A stretch of 64,000 nucleotides of DNA. Origin: Azophilus sp965199705 (lineage in GTDB: Bacteria; Pseudomonadota; Gammaproteobacteria; Pseudomonadales; Azotimanducaceae). Position numbers and translations under genes: made by a program. Numbering within the stretch: position 1 is the stretch's first letter; each line of letters opens with the position of its first letter. Below are positions 25,568-34,118 of the stretch, piece after piece. The notes under the pieces are model-generated. The model was not told the DNA's origin. It worked only from the letters and a program-made list of their open reading frames with translations, and did not search any database. The stretch is taken from the NCBI GenBank assembly GCA_965199705.1, contig OZ241359.1, positions 2,903,633 to 2,967,632 on the forward strand, given 5' to 3'.

Positions 25568-26395
25568 GTGGCTGTCGTCAAGCGCAAACCCACTTCGCCA
25601 GGGCGTCGATTCGTCGTCAGCGTGGTGCATCCGGATCTGCACAAAGGCAAGCCGCACAAGCCGCTTCTCGAGCCGCTCAAGCGCACCGACGGGCGCAACA
25701 ATCTCGGACGCATCACCACCCGCCACCGGGGCGGTGGGCACAAGCGCCTGTACCGTCTGATCGACTTCAAGCGCGTCAAGGACAACGTGCCCGCCAAGGT
25801 GGAACAGCTGGAGTATGACCCCAACCGGAGCGCAAACATTGCGCTGCTGAAGTACGCCGATGGCGAGCGCCGCTACATCCTGGCGCCCAGAGGCATCCGC
25901 GTCGGCGATCCGATCATGAGCGGCTCCAGCGCCCCGATCCGCATCGGCAACGCCATGGCCTTGCGCAACATTCCGGTAGGCAGTGTTGTGCACTGCATCG
26001 AACTCAAGCCCGGCAAGGGCGGGCAGCTCGCCCGCAGCGCCGGCGCTTCGGCGCAACTGGTGGCGCGCGAGAGCGCCTACGCCACCCTGCGCCTGCGCTC
26101 CGGAGAGATGCGGCGCGTGCTGGCTGAATGCCGGGCTACCATCGGCGAAGTCGGCAACGCCGAACATAATCTGCGCAGCCTGGGGAAGGCCGGCGCCAAA
26201 CGCTGGCGTGGCGTTCGCCCGACCGTGCGTGGCGTTGCCATGAATCCCGTTGACCATCCGCACGGCGGTGGCGAAGGCAAATCATCTGGCGGCCGGCACC
26301 CGGTCACGCCCTGGGGCGTGCCGACCAAGGGGCACAAGACCCGCAAGAACAAGCGCACCGACCAGCTCATCGTGCGCCGAAGAGGCAGGAGGTAG
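25568..26395 (+). CDS. rplB: 50S ribosomal protein L2
   Basis: L2 is needed for subunit joining and peptidyl-transferase activity. The 275-residue protein shows RITTRHRGGGHKRLYRLIDF in the N-terminal half and the C-terminal signature RGVAMNPVDHPHGGGEGKS, including the functional His. Translation starts at GTG 25568, whose next codons (AVVKRKPTSPGRR) match the family start. rpsS follows after 3 bases. Confidence 0.98.
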   Translation: MAVVKRKPTSPGRRFVVSVVHPDLHKGKPHKPLLEPLKRTDGRNNLGRITTRHRGGGHKRLYRLIDFKRVKDNVPAKVEQLEYDPNRSANIALLKYADGERRYILAPRGIRVGDPIMSGSSAPIRIGNAMALRNIPVGSVVHCIELKPGKGGQLARSAGASAQLVARESAYATLRLRSGEMRRVLAECRATIGEVGNAEHNLRSLGKAGAKRWRGVRPTVRGVAMNPVDHPHGGGEGKSSGGRHPVTPWGVPTKGHKTRKNKRTDQLIVRRRGRR

Positions 26396-26398
26396 GCC

Positions 26399-26674
26399 AT
26401 GCCCAGATCCCTGCGCAAGGGCCCGTTCGTTGATCTGCACCTGATGAAAAAGGTGGACGCTGCCGTTCGCAGCAACAGCAAGCGGCAGATCAGGACCTGG
26501 TCGCGCCGCTCCATGATCCTGCCGGATATGGTGGGGCTGACTATTGCAGTGCACAACGGGCGTCAGCATGTGCCTTTGTATGTGACCGAAGAAATGGTCG
26601 GACACAAGCTCGGCGAGTTCGCCCCGACGCGCACCTATCGTGGTCACGCCGGCGATCGCAAGTCGCGCCGCTGA
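26399..26674 (+). CDS. rpsS: 30S ribosomal protein S19
   Basis: S19 forms part of the 30S head next to S13. The 91-residue product reads PRSLRKGPFVDLHLMKKV, TWSRRSMILPDMVGLTIAVH and EFAPTRTYRGHAGDRKSRR, near-consensus throughout. The ATG at 26399 has AGGAGG upstream inside the rplB end. rplV starts 17 bases after. Confidence 0.98.
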   Translation: MPRSLRKGPFVDLHLMKKVDAAVRSNSKRQIRTWSRRSMILPDMVGLTIAVHNGRQHVPLYVTEEMVGHKLGEFAPTRTYRGHAGDRKSRR

Positions 26675-26691
26675 CGCCGGAGATCACGACC

Positions 26692-27024
26692 ATGCACGTC
26701 AACGCCATCGCCAGACGACTGCCGGTCTCGGCCCGCAAGGCGCGCCTGGTGGCCGATCAGGTGCGCGGTCAGCTCCTGGAAGAGGCGCTCGACCGCCTTG
26801 CGTTCAGCACGGTCAAGGCAGCGCCCCTGATTCGCAAGGCAGTGGAATCGGCCGTCGCAAACGCCGAAAACAACCACGGCGCGGATGTGGACGACTTGCG
26901 CGTAGCTGCAATCGAAGTCAATGAAGGCGTCACCCTGAAGCGTATCCGGCCACGGGCCAAGGGGCGGGCCAATCGCATTTTCAAACGCACCTGCCACGTG
27001 CAGGTTACGTTGACGGACGAGTAG
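26692..27024 (+). CDS. rplV: 50S ribosomal protein L22
   Basis: L22 lines the nascent-chain tunnel; its beta hairpin is the site of macrolide-resistance changes. The 110-residue protein has RRLPVSARKARLVADQVRG, AVESAVANAENNHGADVDDL and the loop tip LKRIRPRAKGRANRIFKRTC, with no obvious resistance deletion. Four bases separate it from rpsC. Confidence 0.98.
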   Translation: MHVNAIARRLPVSARKARLVADQVRGQLLEEALDRLAFSTVKAAPLIRKAVESAVANAENNHGADVDDLRVAAIEVNEGVTLKRIRPRAKGRANRIFKRTCHVQVTLTDE

Positions 27025-27028
27025 AACC

Positions 27029-27682
27029 ATGGGCCAGAAAGTCAATCCAATCGGCATGCGCCTGGGCATCGTCAAGGATCACAAGTCCATCTGGTACGCC
27101 GACAAGAAGCGCTATTCCGAGTATCTGCTGAAGGATCTGGAAGTGCGCGACTACTTGCGCAAGCGGCTTGCCCAGGCCTCCGTGAGCGAAGTGCAGATCT
27201 GGCGCCGAGCCGCCAACACGGCCCGCATTGTCATTCACACGGCGCGACCCGGCATCGTCATCGGCAAGAAGGGCGAAGACGTCGAGCGGCTGCGCCGGGA
27301 CCTGACCCGACTGATGGGCCTGGTGGCGGTAAGTGTGGACATTGAAGAAATCCGCAAGCCGGAACTCGACGCCCTGCTGGTTGCCCAGAATGTGGCTCAG
27401 CAGCTGGAGCGCCGGGTGCAGTTTCGTCGCGCCATGCGGCGAGTGATCCAGAACGCCATGCGCCTCGGCGCCCAGGGCATCAAGGTGCGCGTGGCCGGGC
27501 GTTTGGGCGGCGCCGAAATTGCACGCTCCGAGGTATATCACGAAGGTCGGGTGCCACTGCATACATTGCGTGCAGACATCGACTACGCCACCTGGGAGGC
27601 GCAGACCACCTACGGCGTGCTCGGCATCAAGGTCTGGGTGTTCAAGGGCGAATTGCTCGGCCCGAGCGACGAAGAGGGATAG
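27029..27682 (+). CDS. rpsC: 30S ribosomal protein S3
   Basis: S3 lines the mRNA entry channel and has helicase activity. The 217-residue product opens with GQKVNPIGMRLGIVKDHKS, carries the KH signature (ARPGIVIGKKGEDVERLR) and the C-terminal domain motif GIKVRVAGRLGGAEIARSE. No long acidic or basic tail follows. rplP begins 5 bases after its stop. Confidence 0.98.
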   Translation: MGQKVNPIGMRLGIVKDHKSIWYADKKRYSEYLLKDLEVRDYLRKRLAQASVSEVQIWRRAANTARIVIHTARPGIVIGKKGEDVERLRRDLTRLMGLVAVSVDIEEIRKPELDALLVAQNVAQQLERRVQFRRAMRRVIQNAMRLGAQGIKVRVAGRLGGAEIARSEVYHEGRVPLHTLRADIDYATWEAQTTYGVLGIKVWVFKGELLGPSDEEG

Positions 27683-27687
27683 AACCG

Positions 27688-28104
27688 ATGTTGCAACCCA
27701 AGCGCACCAGATTCAGAAAGCAACAGAAGGGCCGCAACCGCGGGCTTGCCAACCGGGGCAACCTGGTTTCCTTTGGAGAATACGGGCTCAAGGCCACCGG
27801 TCGGGGGCGCTTGACGGCGCGCCAGATCGAAGCCGCGCGGCGCGCCATGACTCGATACGTGCGCCGCGGCGGCAAGGTATGGATCCGCGCCTTCCCGGAC
27901 AAGCCAATCACCAAGAAGCCCCTTGAAGTCCGCCAGGGCAAGGGCAAGGGCGGCGTCGAATACTGGGTCGCCCAGATTCAGCCCGGCAAGGTGCTCTACG
28001 AAATCGAAGGCGTCGCCGAAGATACTGCCCGTCGCGCCTTTGAGTTGGCCGGCGCCAAGCTGCCCTTCTCGACCGCCTTCGTCAAGCGGGCAATCGCGGC
28101 CTGA
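27688..28104 (+). CDS. rplP: 50S ribosomal protein L16
   Basis: L16 helps position A-site tRNA. The 138-residue protein has LQPKRTRFRKQQKGRNRGLA, ARQIEAARRAMTRYVRRGG, KVWIRAFPDKPITKKPLEVR and the GKGKGGVEYWVAQI loop, all conserved, including the loop Arg hydroxylated in some bacteria. rpmC follows after 15 bases. Confidence 0.98.
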   Translation: MLQPKRTRFRKQQKGRNRGLANRGNLVSFGEYGLKATGRGRLTARQIEAARRAMTRYVRRGGKVWIRAFPDKPITKKPLEVRQGKGKGGVEYWVAQIQPGKVLYEIEGVAEDTARRAFELAGAKLPFSTAFVKRAIAA

Positions 28105-28119
28105 GGCGGGGGCAGCGGC

Positions 28120-28311
28120 ATGGACATCACGGAACTGCGAGACATGGACGCGCCGGAGCTCAAGGCGGAGTTGCTGCGCCAGCGCAAGGAAGCGTTCGAG
28201 CTGCGCATGAGACGAGCCAGCGGCCAGCTTGGCCAGACACATCTGCTGCGCGAGTCCAGACGCAACATCGCTCGGATCAAGACGGTCATGCGGGAGGCAA
28301 GAGGTGGCTGA
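28120..28311 (+). CDS. rpmC: 50S ribosomal protein L29
   Basis: L29 is a small two-helix protein at the tunnel exit. The 63-residue product shows the family shape: LRDMDAPELKAELLRQRKEA, FELRMRRASGQLGQTHLLRE and the RNIARIKTVMRE end. Its last codons overlap the proposed rpsQ start by 8 bases, so translation of the two is probably coupled. Confidence 0.95.
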   Translation: MDITELRDMDAPELKAELLRQRKEAFELRMRRASGQLGQTHLLRESRRNIARIKTVMREARGG

Positions 28312-28573
28312 TACCAGACAGGCGAACCGCAGAAGCGTCACCGGCGTGGTGACCAGCGAGCGCATGGACAAGACCATCACCGTTCTGGTCGAACGCCGGG
28401 TGCAGCATCCGATCTACGGCAAGATCGTGCGCCGGTCCAGCAAGCTGCACGCGCATGACGAAGGTAATGAGGGCCATGTTGGCGATACGGTGACTGTCGA
28501 GGAATGTCGGCCCCTGTCCAAAACCAAGACCTGGCGACTGAAGCGCATCGAAAAGCGGGCGCCAGCCGCCTGA
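28304..28573 (+). CDS. rpsQ: 30S ribosomal protein S17
   Basis: S17 is a primary 16S rRNA-binding protein. The 89-residue OB-fold product has SVTGVVTSERMDKTITVLVE, HPIYGKIVRRSSKLHAHDE and the end EECRPLSKTKTWRLKRI. The GTG at 28304 is preferred over upstream starts inside rpmC because it gives normal family length and follows GGGAGGCAAGAG. rplN starts 12 bases later, opening the spc block. Confidence 0.96.
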   Translation: MADTRQANRRSVTGVVTSERMDKTITVLVERRVQHPIYGKIVRRSSKLHAHDEGNEGHVGDTVTVEECRPLSKTKTWRLKRIEKRAPAA

Positions 28574-28585
28574 CGGATCGAAACG

Positions 28586-28954
28586 ATGATTCAGACTGAA
28601 ACCATGCTTGCCATTGCCGACAACAGCGGCGCCCGGCGCGTCCAGTGCATCAAGGTGCTCGGTGGTTCGCATCGCCGCTACGCCGGCGTCGGCGACATCA
28701 TCAAGGTAGCGGTCAAGGAAGCCATACCGCGCGGTCGCGTACGCAAGGGGCAGGTGATGAACGCCGTGGTCGTGCGCACGCGCAAGGGCGTGCGTCGGCC
28801 TGACGGGTCGCTGATCCGCTTTGACGACAACGCGGCGGTGCTGCTGAACCAGCAGAATCAACCGGTGGGCACGCGAGTATTCGGGCCGGTCACGCGGGAA
28901 CTGCGCACCGAGCACTTCATGCGCATCGTTTCCCTCGCCCCGGAAGTTCTGTAG
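28586..28954 (+). CDS. rplN: 50S ribosomal protein L14
   Basis: L14 makes an intersubunit bridge and binds the silencing factor RsfS, whose gene is also in this window. The 122-residue protein opens MIQTETMLAIADNSGARRVQ and contains KEAIPRGRVRKGQVMNAVVV, RFDDNAAVLLN and GTRVFGPVTRELR. It is the first gene of the spc-type block, joined to the S10 block without a visible promoter. Confidence 0.98.
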   Translation: MIQTETMLAIADNSGARRVQCIKVLGGSHRRYAGVGDIIKVAVKEAIPRGRVRKGQVMNAVVVRTRKGVRRPDGSLIRFDDNAAVLLNQQNQPVGTRVFGPVTRELRTEHFMRIVSLAPEVL

Positions 28955-28976
28955 CAGAGCGCAGCGGGACGGGCAG

Positions 28977-29297
28977 ATGCAGAAATTGAGGAAATCCGAC
29001 GAGGTGATCGTCATCGCCGGGCGCGACAAGGGCAAGCGCGGTGAAGTTGTCGAGGTGCGTGCGGACGGGCGCCTGATCGTGAGCGGCGTCAATCTGCTGA
29101 AGAAACATCAGAAGCCCAACCCGAATCTCGGGCAGGCTGGCGGCATCGTTTCCCGCGAGGGGCCGATCGACGCCTCCAATGTCGCCATCTGGAACGCCGA
29201 GGCAGAGCGTGCCGACCGGATCGGATTTCGCCTGGAGGACGGCGCCAAGGTGCGCTATTTCAAGTCCACTGGCGCCGTCCTGGACGGCCAGGGCTGA
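28977..29297 (+). CDS. rplX: 50S ribosomal protein L24
   Basis: L24 starts 50S assembly by binding the 5' end of 23S rRNA. The 106-residue product has the KOW motif region (KSDEVIVIAGRDKGKRGEVV), then NLLKKHQKPNPNLGQAGGIV and REGPIDASNVAIWN. It is 22 bases after rplN and 22 before the rplE start. Confidence 0.97.
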   Translation: MQKLRKSDEVIVIAGRDKGKRGEVVEVRADGRLIVSGVNLLKKHQKPNPNLGQAGGIVSREGPIDASNVAIWNAEAERADRIGFRLEDGAKVRYFKSTGAVLDGQG

Positions 29298-29319
29298 GTG
29301 CGGAACGGGAGTCCCTGAG

Positions 29320-29868
29320 GTGGCTGACTGGCATCAACTCTATCTGGACGACATTCGCCCCGCACTGCAGGCGTCGCTGGGCTACAGCAGCAGCATGGCA
29401 GTGCCCAGGATCACCCGGGTGACGCTGAACATGGGCGTGGGCGAAGCCGTTGCCGACCGCAAGATCATGGATCATGCGCTGGCCGATCTTGCCGCCATTT
29501 CCGCGCAGCGGCCAGTAGTCACGCTGGCCCGCAAGTCCGAGGCGGGCTTCAAGATCCGGGAAGGATTCGCGGTCGGCTGCAAGGTCACCTTGCGGCGCGC
29601 CCGAATGTACGATTTCCTGGAGCGTTTGATCGGCATTGCCATCCCCCGCATTCGGGACTTCCGAGGCCTGAATCCGAAGGCGTTTGACGGGCACGGCAAC
29701 TTCTCCATGGGCATAGCCGAACAGATCGTGTTCACGGAAATCGATTACGACAAGATCGACCGCATTCGCGGGCTCGATATCGTCGTCAACACCAGCGCGA
29801 AAACCGACGCGGAAGGCCTGGCGCTGTTGCAGGCGTTCAACTTCCCGTTCCGCAATCCAACCGCCTGA
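29320..29868 (+). CDS. rplE: 50S ribosomal protein L5
   Basis: L5 binds 5S rRNA in the central protuberance. The 182-residue protein has VPRITRVTLNMGVGEAVADR, GFAVGCKVTLRRARMYDFLE and RIRDFRGLNPKAFDGHGNFS. The frame is open upstream into rplX, but GTG 29320 (next residues ADWHQLYLDDIRP) follows GGGAG at 29307-29311 and gives family length. rpsN follows after 13 bases. Confidence 0.97.
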   Translation: MADWHQLYLDDIRPALQASLGYSSSMAVPRITRVTLNMGVGEAVADRKIMDHALADLAAISAQRPVVTLARKSEAGFKIREGFAVGCKVTLRRARMYDFLERLIGIAIPRIRDFRGLNPKAFDGHGNFSMGIAEQIVFTEIDYDKIDRIRGLDIVVNTSAKTDAEGLALLQAFNFPFRNPTA

Positions 29869-29881
29869 GGGATCAAGCAGC

Positions 29882-30187
29882 ATGGCCAAGGTTTCCATTG
29901 TCGAGCGGGAGAAGAAACGCGCCAGGATACGCGCCCGCTATAGTGCGAAGCGGCAGGCGCTGAAGGCGATCATCAACGACCGCAACGCGCCTGACGAACA
30001 GCGCTGGGCGGCGCAGATGGATCTCCAGAAGCTGCCCCGAAACGCCTCTCCGGTGCGCAGGCAGAGGCGCTGCGGGCTGACCGGGCGGCCGCACGCTGTG
30101 TATCGAAAATTCGGCCTCGGGCGCAACAAGCTGCGAGAACTGGCCATGCGCGGCGAAGTGCCGGGCCTGGTCAAGGCGAGCTGGTAG
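29882..30187 (+). CDS. rpsN: 30S ribosomal protein S14 (zinc-independent type)
   Basis: S14 is a 30S head protein. At 101 residues this is the long form without the CXXC zinc ribbon: the C-terminal part reads RCGLTGRPHAVYRKFGLGRN and MRGEVPGLVKASW. A separate short zinc-type paralogue is not in the window. It lies between rplE and rpsH, the standard position. Confidence 0.97.
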   Translation: MAKVSIVEREKKRARIRARYSAKRQALKAIINDRNAPDEQRWAAQMDLQKLPRNASPVRRQRRCGLTGRPHAVYRKFGLGRNKLRELAMRGEVPGLVKASW

Positions 30188-30208
30188 AGGCGATCAAGGA
30201 ACCTTCCC

Positions 30209-30604
30209 ATGACCATGCAGGACCCCATAGCAGATTTCCTCACCCGGATGCGCAATGCGCAACAGGCCGGCCACGCGGACGTGTCCATGCCGCATTCCAG
30301 GGCCAAAGCGGACATCTGCCGAATATTGCAGGACGAGGGCTACATCGAAGGCTATGCAGCCAGCGACGACGCCAGCAAGCGCCAACTCACCGTGCGCCTG
30401 AAGTACCACGAACACAAACCCGTCATGGCCGAGATCCGCCGCGTCAGCCGACCCGGCCTGCGCATCTATCGGAACGCGAAGGACTTGCCGAGCGTTCGCA
30501 ATGGCCTCGGCGTCGCCATCATCAGCAGCAGCCAGGGGCTCATGACCGACCGCGCCGCCAGGAAGCGTGGCGTTGGCGGCGAAGTGGTCTGTACGGTCTT
30601 CTGA
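30209..30604 (+). CDS. rpsH: 30S ribosomal protein S8
   Basis: S8 binds the central domain of 16S rRNA and in E. coli represses the spc operon by binding its mRNA near rplE. The 131-residue product has DPIADFLTRMRNAQQAGHAD, SRPGLRIYRNAKDLPSV and the end GVAIISSSQGLMTDRAARK plus GVGGEVVCTVF. A second in-frame ATG two codons in (30215) is an alternative start. Confidence 0.97.
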   Translation: MTMQDPIADFLTRMRNAQQAGHADVSMPHSRAKADICRILQDEGYIEGYAASDDASKRQLTVRLKYHEHKPVMAEIRRVSRPGLRIYRNAKDLPSVRNGLGVAIISSSQGLMTDRAARKRGVGGEVVCTVF

Positions 30605-30614
30605 GGACGCAGAC

Positions 30615-31148
30615 GTGTCACGCATTGCAGACAGGCCAGTCGTGCCGCCGCCGGGCGTTGAGGTGACCCTGGACGAGGGCAGCATTCAGGTATCCGGCGC
30701 CAAGGGCCGGCTCGAAACCAGCATCCACCCACAGGTGTCAGTAACACAGGAAGCCGGGCAGGTCAGGGTTGCGGCGCGTCACGCCAGCAAGCGGTCCAGG
30801 GCATTGGCGGGCACGACGCGATCCCTGGTCAACAACATGGTGCAGGGTGTCAGCGAAGGCTTCGAGAAGCGGCTTGAACTGCGCGGCGTTGGCTATCGAG
30901 CCACGGCCAAGGGCAATACCATCACCTTGCAACTCGGCTTTTCTCACCCGGTGGAGTATCGGTTGCCGGATGGCGTGAGCGCCAGCACGCCGAGCCAGAC
31001 AGAAATCGTCCTGACTGGCGCCGACAAGCAGAAGGTAGGCCAGGTAGGGGCCGAGATCCGCAGATTCCGCCCGCCCGAGCCGTACAAGGGCAAGGGTGTG
31101 CGCTATGTCGGCGAACTGGTGCGGCGCAAGGAAACCAAGAAGAAGTAG
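30615..31148 (+). CDS. rplF: 50S ribosomal protein L6
   Basis: L6 supports the sarcin-ricin loop near the factor-binding site. The 177-residue protein has SRIADRPVVPPPGVEVTLDE, TTRSLVNNMVQGVSEGFEKR and the C-terminal signature RFRPPEPYKGKGVRYVGELV. GTG 30615, with GAGGA at 30603-30607 overlapping the rpsH stop, gives the family start. rplR follows after 5 bases. Confidence 0.97.
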   Translation: MSRIADRPVVPPPGVEVTLDEGSIQVSGAKGRLETSIHPQVSVTQEAGQVRVAARHASKRSRALAGTTRSLVNNMVQGVSEGFEKRLELRGVGYRATAKGNTITLQLGFSHPVEYRLPDGVSASTPSQTEIVLTGADKQKVGQVGAEIRRFRPPEPYKGKGVRYVGELVRRKETKKK

Positions 31149-31153
31149 AGCCG

Positions 31154-31516
31154 ATGAACAACAAGTTTCAAGCGAGGATGCGGCGGGCCAGAAGGGCCCG
31201 GATGAAGATACGCGAGCTGGGCCGGCATCGGCTGACAGTTCGGCGCAGCGCCCGGCATATGTACGCCCAGGTGATTGAGCCGTCAGGAAGCCGGGTCCTG
31301 GCCCAGGCGTCAACCCTGGACAAGAGTCTGCGCGGCGACCTGACGAAGAGCGGCGCCGGCAATGCCGAGGCAGCCGCAGCCGTCGGCGCCCTGGTCGCGC
31401 AAAGGGCGGTAGATGCCGGTATCCGCCAGGTGGCATTTGATCGATCCGGCTACAAGTATCACGGCCGGGTGAAGGCGCTCGCCGAAGCCGCGCGTAACGG
31501 CGGGCTGGAGTTCTGA
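31154..31516 (+). CDS. rplR: 50S ribosomal protein L18
   Basis: L18 binds 5S rRNA with L5. The 120-residue product has RARMKIRELGRHRLTVRRSA, the segment HMYAQVIEPSGSRVLAQAST and the end AFDRSGYKYHGRVKALAEAA. It has no unusual extension. Only one base separates its stop from rpsE. Confidence 0.97.
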   Translation: MNNKFQARMRRARRARMKIRELGRHRLTVRRSARHMYAQVIEPSGSRVLAQASTLDKSLRGDLTKSGAGNAEAAAAVGALVAQRAVDAGIRQVAFDRSGYKYHGRVKALAEAARNGGLEF

Positions 31517-31517
31517 C

Positions 31518-32021
31518 ATGGCCTATACCGAAGAGATACGAGAAGAAGGACTGCTGGAAAAGACGGTTCAGGTGAACCGGGTGGCCAAGGCGGTCAAGGG
31601 CGGACGCCTGTTCGGATTCACGGCCCTCACCGTAGTCGGCGATGGCAAGGGCAAGGTGGGCTATGGCCGAGGCAAGGCCAGGGAAGTGCCTACCGCCATC
31701 CAGAAGGCGATGGAAGCGGCGCGACGCAACATGGTCGATGTGGCGTTGAATGGCTCCACGCTCTGGTATCCGGTCAAGGCGCGACACTGCGCCACCACCA
31801 TTTACATGCAGCCTGCCTCAGAAGGCACCGGCATCATCGCCGGCGGCGCCATGCGCGCTGTCCTGGAAGCGGCAGGTATCCAGAATGTTCTGGCCAAGTG
31901 CTACGGTTCCACCAACCCCGCGAACGTGGTGCGCGTCACCTTCGAAGCGCTCAGGAACCAGCGCTCACCGGCCAGCGTTGCCGCCAAGCGCGGCAAGACC
32001 GTGGATGAGATTCGCGCATGA
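31518..32021 (+). CDS. rpsE: 30S ribosomal protein S5
   Basis: S5 contributes to decoding fidelity; changes in its N-terminal loop give spectinomycin resistance. The 167-residue protein has LLEKTVQVNRVAKAVKGGRL, VGDGKGKVGYGRGKAREVPT and the loop GTGIIAGGAMRAVLEAAGIQ, near consensus. It overlaps rpmD by 4 bases. Confidence 0.98.
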   Translation: MAYTEEIREEGLLEKTVQVNRVAKAVKGGRLFGFTALTVVGDGKGKVGYGRGKAREVPTAIQKAMEAARRNMVDVALNGSTLWYPVKARHCATTIYMQPASEGTGIIAGGAMRAVLEAAGIQNVLAKCYGSTNPANVVRVTFEALRNQRSPASVAAKRGKTVDEIRA

Positions 32022-32218
32022 GCGCGGACGCCGACAGCGCCAAGCCGGTATTGCGAGTGACCCAGATTCGCAGCACCATCGGCAGACTGAGACGCCACAA
32101 GGCGTGCGTTGCCGGCCTCGGCCTGCGCCGCATTGGCCAGACCGTGGAAGTCGAGAACACGCCGTCCGTGCGCGGCATGATTGACCAGGTGCGTTATCTG
32201 CTGTCCGTGGAGGAATGA
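32018..32218 (+). CDS. rpmD: 50S ribosomal protein L30
   Basis: L30 is a small 50S protein near the 5S rRNA. The 66-residue product has LRVTQIRSTIGRLRRHKACV, GLGLRRIGQTVEVENTPSVR and GMIDQVRYLLSVEE. It begins with a short extra N-terminal segment (SADADSAKP) compared with E. coli L30. It starts inside the rpsE stop and precedes rplO by 4 bases. Confidence 0.95.
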   Translation: MSADADSAKPVLRVTQIRSTIGRLRRHKACVAGLGLRRIGQTVEVENTPSVRGMIDQVRYLLSVEE

Positions 32219-32222
32219 TGCC

Positions 32223-32669
32223 ATGTCATTGCGACTGAACAACATCAGGCCGGCGCCCGGCAGCAAGCGCAGCCGCCGTCGCGTGGGGCGCGGTCACAGC
32301 GCCGGCCAGGGCAAGACCTGCGGGCGCGGCCAGAAGGGTCAGAAAGCACGCTCCGGAGGCGGTGTTCGACCTGGTTTCGAGGGCGGCCAGCTGCCGTTGC
32401 AGATGCGGATTCCCAAATTCGGGTTCCGCTCCCGGGTTGGCAACCGCAAGGCCGAGGTGCGGCTGGGGGAATTGGCAAAGGTCGTCGGCGATGTCGTTGA
32501 TCTGGAGAGCCTGAAGGCCGCCAACCTGGTTCGGCGCGACAAGACAGCGGCGCGCATCATCCTCTCCGGTCGCCTGCAGCGGCCACTGACCGTTCGCGGC
32601 CCGGAGATTCACGTGACCCGGGGCGCGGCCGAAGCCATTGCAGCAGCAGGGGGGCAGGTCGAGGGTTGA
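32223..32669 (+). CDS. rplO: 50S ribosomal protein L15
   Basis: L15 is an assembly protein at the centre of the 50S subunit. The 148-residue product has LNNIRPAPGSKRSRRRVGRG, the Gly/Arg-rich loop GKTCGRGQKGQKARSGGGVR and PGFEGGQLPLQMRIPKFGF. ATG 32223 is used rather than an upstream start in rpmD because it gives the canonical SLRLN opening. A small hairpin overlaps its stop codon. Confidence 0.97.
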   Translation: MSLRLNNIRPAPGSKRSRRRVGRGHSAGQGKTCGRGQKGQKARSGGGVRPGFEGGQLPLQMRIPKFGFRSRVGNRKAEVRLGELAKVVGDVVDLESLKAANLVRRDKTAARIILSGRLQRPLTVRGPEIHVTRGAAEAIAAAGGQVEG

Positions 32670-32684
32670 TCGGGCACGCCCGAT
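32669..32684 (+). promoter_or_regulatory. Hairpin at the rplO stop, upstream of secY
   Basis: ATCGGGCACGCCCGAT can pair as a 6-7 bp stem around a very small loop, starting on the last base of the rplO stop. No T-run follows. It may be a processing site or partial attenuator in the 110-base rplO-secY gap, which otherwise shows no gene. Confidence 0.35.
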
Positions 32685-32779
32685 TCGACAACCTCAGTGC
32701 CTCAGCAATTCAGGGCCTCCGGGAAAACAGCGAAAGCGCACAAGAGCCGCACAGAAGAGCCAGATAGAAGACACCAAGG

Positions 32780-34105
32780 ATGGCAACTCCGCAAATGCAA
32801 CTGGGCGGCGCCCGCGCCGGGCTTTCGGAACTTCGCAATCGGCTGCTGTTTGTGCTGGTGGCCCTGCTGATCTACCGAATCGGCACCCACATACCGCTGC
32901 CCGGCATCAACCCGGATCAGCTGCGCGCACTGTTCGAGCAGAATCAGGGCGGCATTCTGGAACTCTTCAACATGTTCTCCGGTGGCGCCCTGGAGCGCAT
33001 GAGCATCCTTGCCCTGAACGTGGTGCCCTACATCACATCCAGCATCATCATGAATCTGATGAGCATGATGCACCCGCCGCTGCAACAGCTGCGCAAGGAG
33101 GGCGAATCCGGGCGCCGCAAGATCACCCAGTACACGCGCTACGGTACGCTCGCCATCGCGTTGGTGCAGGGGTTTTCGCTGTCTGTCACGCTGGCCAATC
33201 AGGGCCTGGCGTTCTCGACCGGGTTCAGCTTCTACTTTGTCGCCACCACCTCACTGGTCACCGGCGCCCTGTTCATGATGTGGCTCGGGGAACAAATCAC
33301 CGAGAAAGGCGTAGGCAATGGCATTTCACTGATCATCTTCTCCGGCATCGTGTCCGGATTTCCAGCCGCAATCGGCCAATCCTTTGAAGCCGCCCGCCAG
33401 GGAGACATCAATATCATTGCCCTGCTCGCCATCGGTCTTCTGGCCATTCTCGTGGTCGGCTTCGTGGTCTTCATCGAGCGGGGGCAGCGGCGAATCACGG
33501 TCAACTACGCAAAGCGCCAGCAGGGTCGGCGCATGATGCAGGCGCAAGCCAGCCATCTGCCGCTGAAAATCAACATGGCCGGCGTCATCCCTGCCATCTT
33601 TGCCTCCAGCCTGCTGCTGGCGCCGGCATCCGTCGCTCAGTGGTTCGGTCAGGGTCCCGGCCTGGGTTGGCTGCAACAGGTGGCTCTGGTGCTGTCGCCG
33701 GGACAGCCGCTCTACATCGTGATGTTCGCTGGCGGCATCATCTTCTTCAGCTTCTTTTATACTGCCATCCAGTTTGACCCCAAGGACATGGCGGACAACC
33801 TCAAGCGCCAGGGCGCCTATGTACCGGGCATTCGGCCAGGCCAGCAAACCGCCCGCTACATTGATGATGTGGTAACGCGGCTGACCGTATTCGGCTCCCT
33901 GTATGTCACCCTGGTCTGTCTGCTGCCGGAGTTGATGGTGGTGGCTTCCAACATCACCTTTCAGCTCGGTGGCACGGCCTTGCTGATTGTCGTGGTGGTG
34001 GCCATGGATTTCATGTCTCAGGTGCAAGCGCATTTGATGTCCAGTCAGTACGCCAAGCTGATGGAAAAATCCAATCTCAGGAACTACGGCCGTCGCCGTC
34101 AGTAG
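32780..34105 (+). CDS. secY: Preprotein translocase subunit SecY
   Basis: SecY is the channel of the Sec translocon. The 441-residue protein has about ten hydrophobic helices and the family signatures: the plug and lateral-gate region GALERMSILALNVVPYITSS, GISLIIFSGIVSGFP, and the cytosolic loops GQRRITVNYAKRQQGRRM and GAYVPGIRPGQQTARYID. It lies between rplO and rpmJ, as in spc operons generally. The 110-base gap before it is the widest in the block. Confidence 0.98.
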   Translation: MATPQMQLGGARAGLSELRNRLLFVLVALLIYRIGTHIPLPGINPDQLRALFEQNQGGILELFNMFSGGALERMSILALNVVPYITSSIIMNLMSMMHPPLQQLRKEGESGRRKITQYTRYGTLAIALVQGFSLSVTLANQGLAFSTGFSFYFVATTSLVTGALFMMWLGEQITEKGVGNGISLIIFSGIVSGFPAAIGQSFEAARQGDINIIALLAIGLLAILVVGFVVFIERGQRRITVNYAKRQQGRRMMQAQASHLPLKINMAGVIPAIFASSLLLAPASVAQWFGQGPGLGWLQQVALVLSPGQPLYIVMFAGGIIFFSFFYTAIQFDPKDMADNLKRQGAYVPGIRPGQQTARYIDDVVTRLTVFGSLYVTLVCLLPELMVVASNITFQLGGTALLIVVVVAMDFMSQVQAHLMSSQYAKLMEKSNLRNYGRRRQ

Positions 34106-34118
34106 TGGGAGCAGGCAG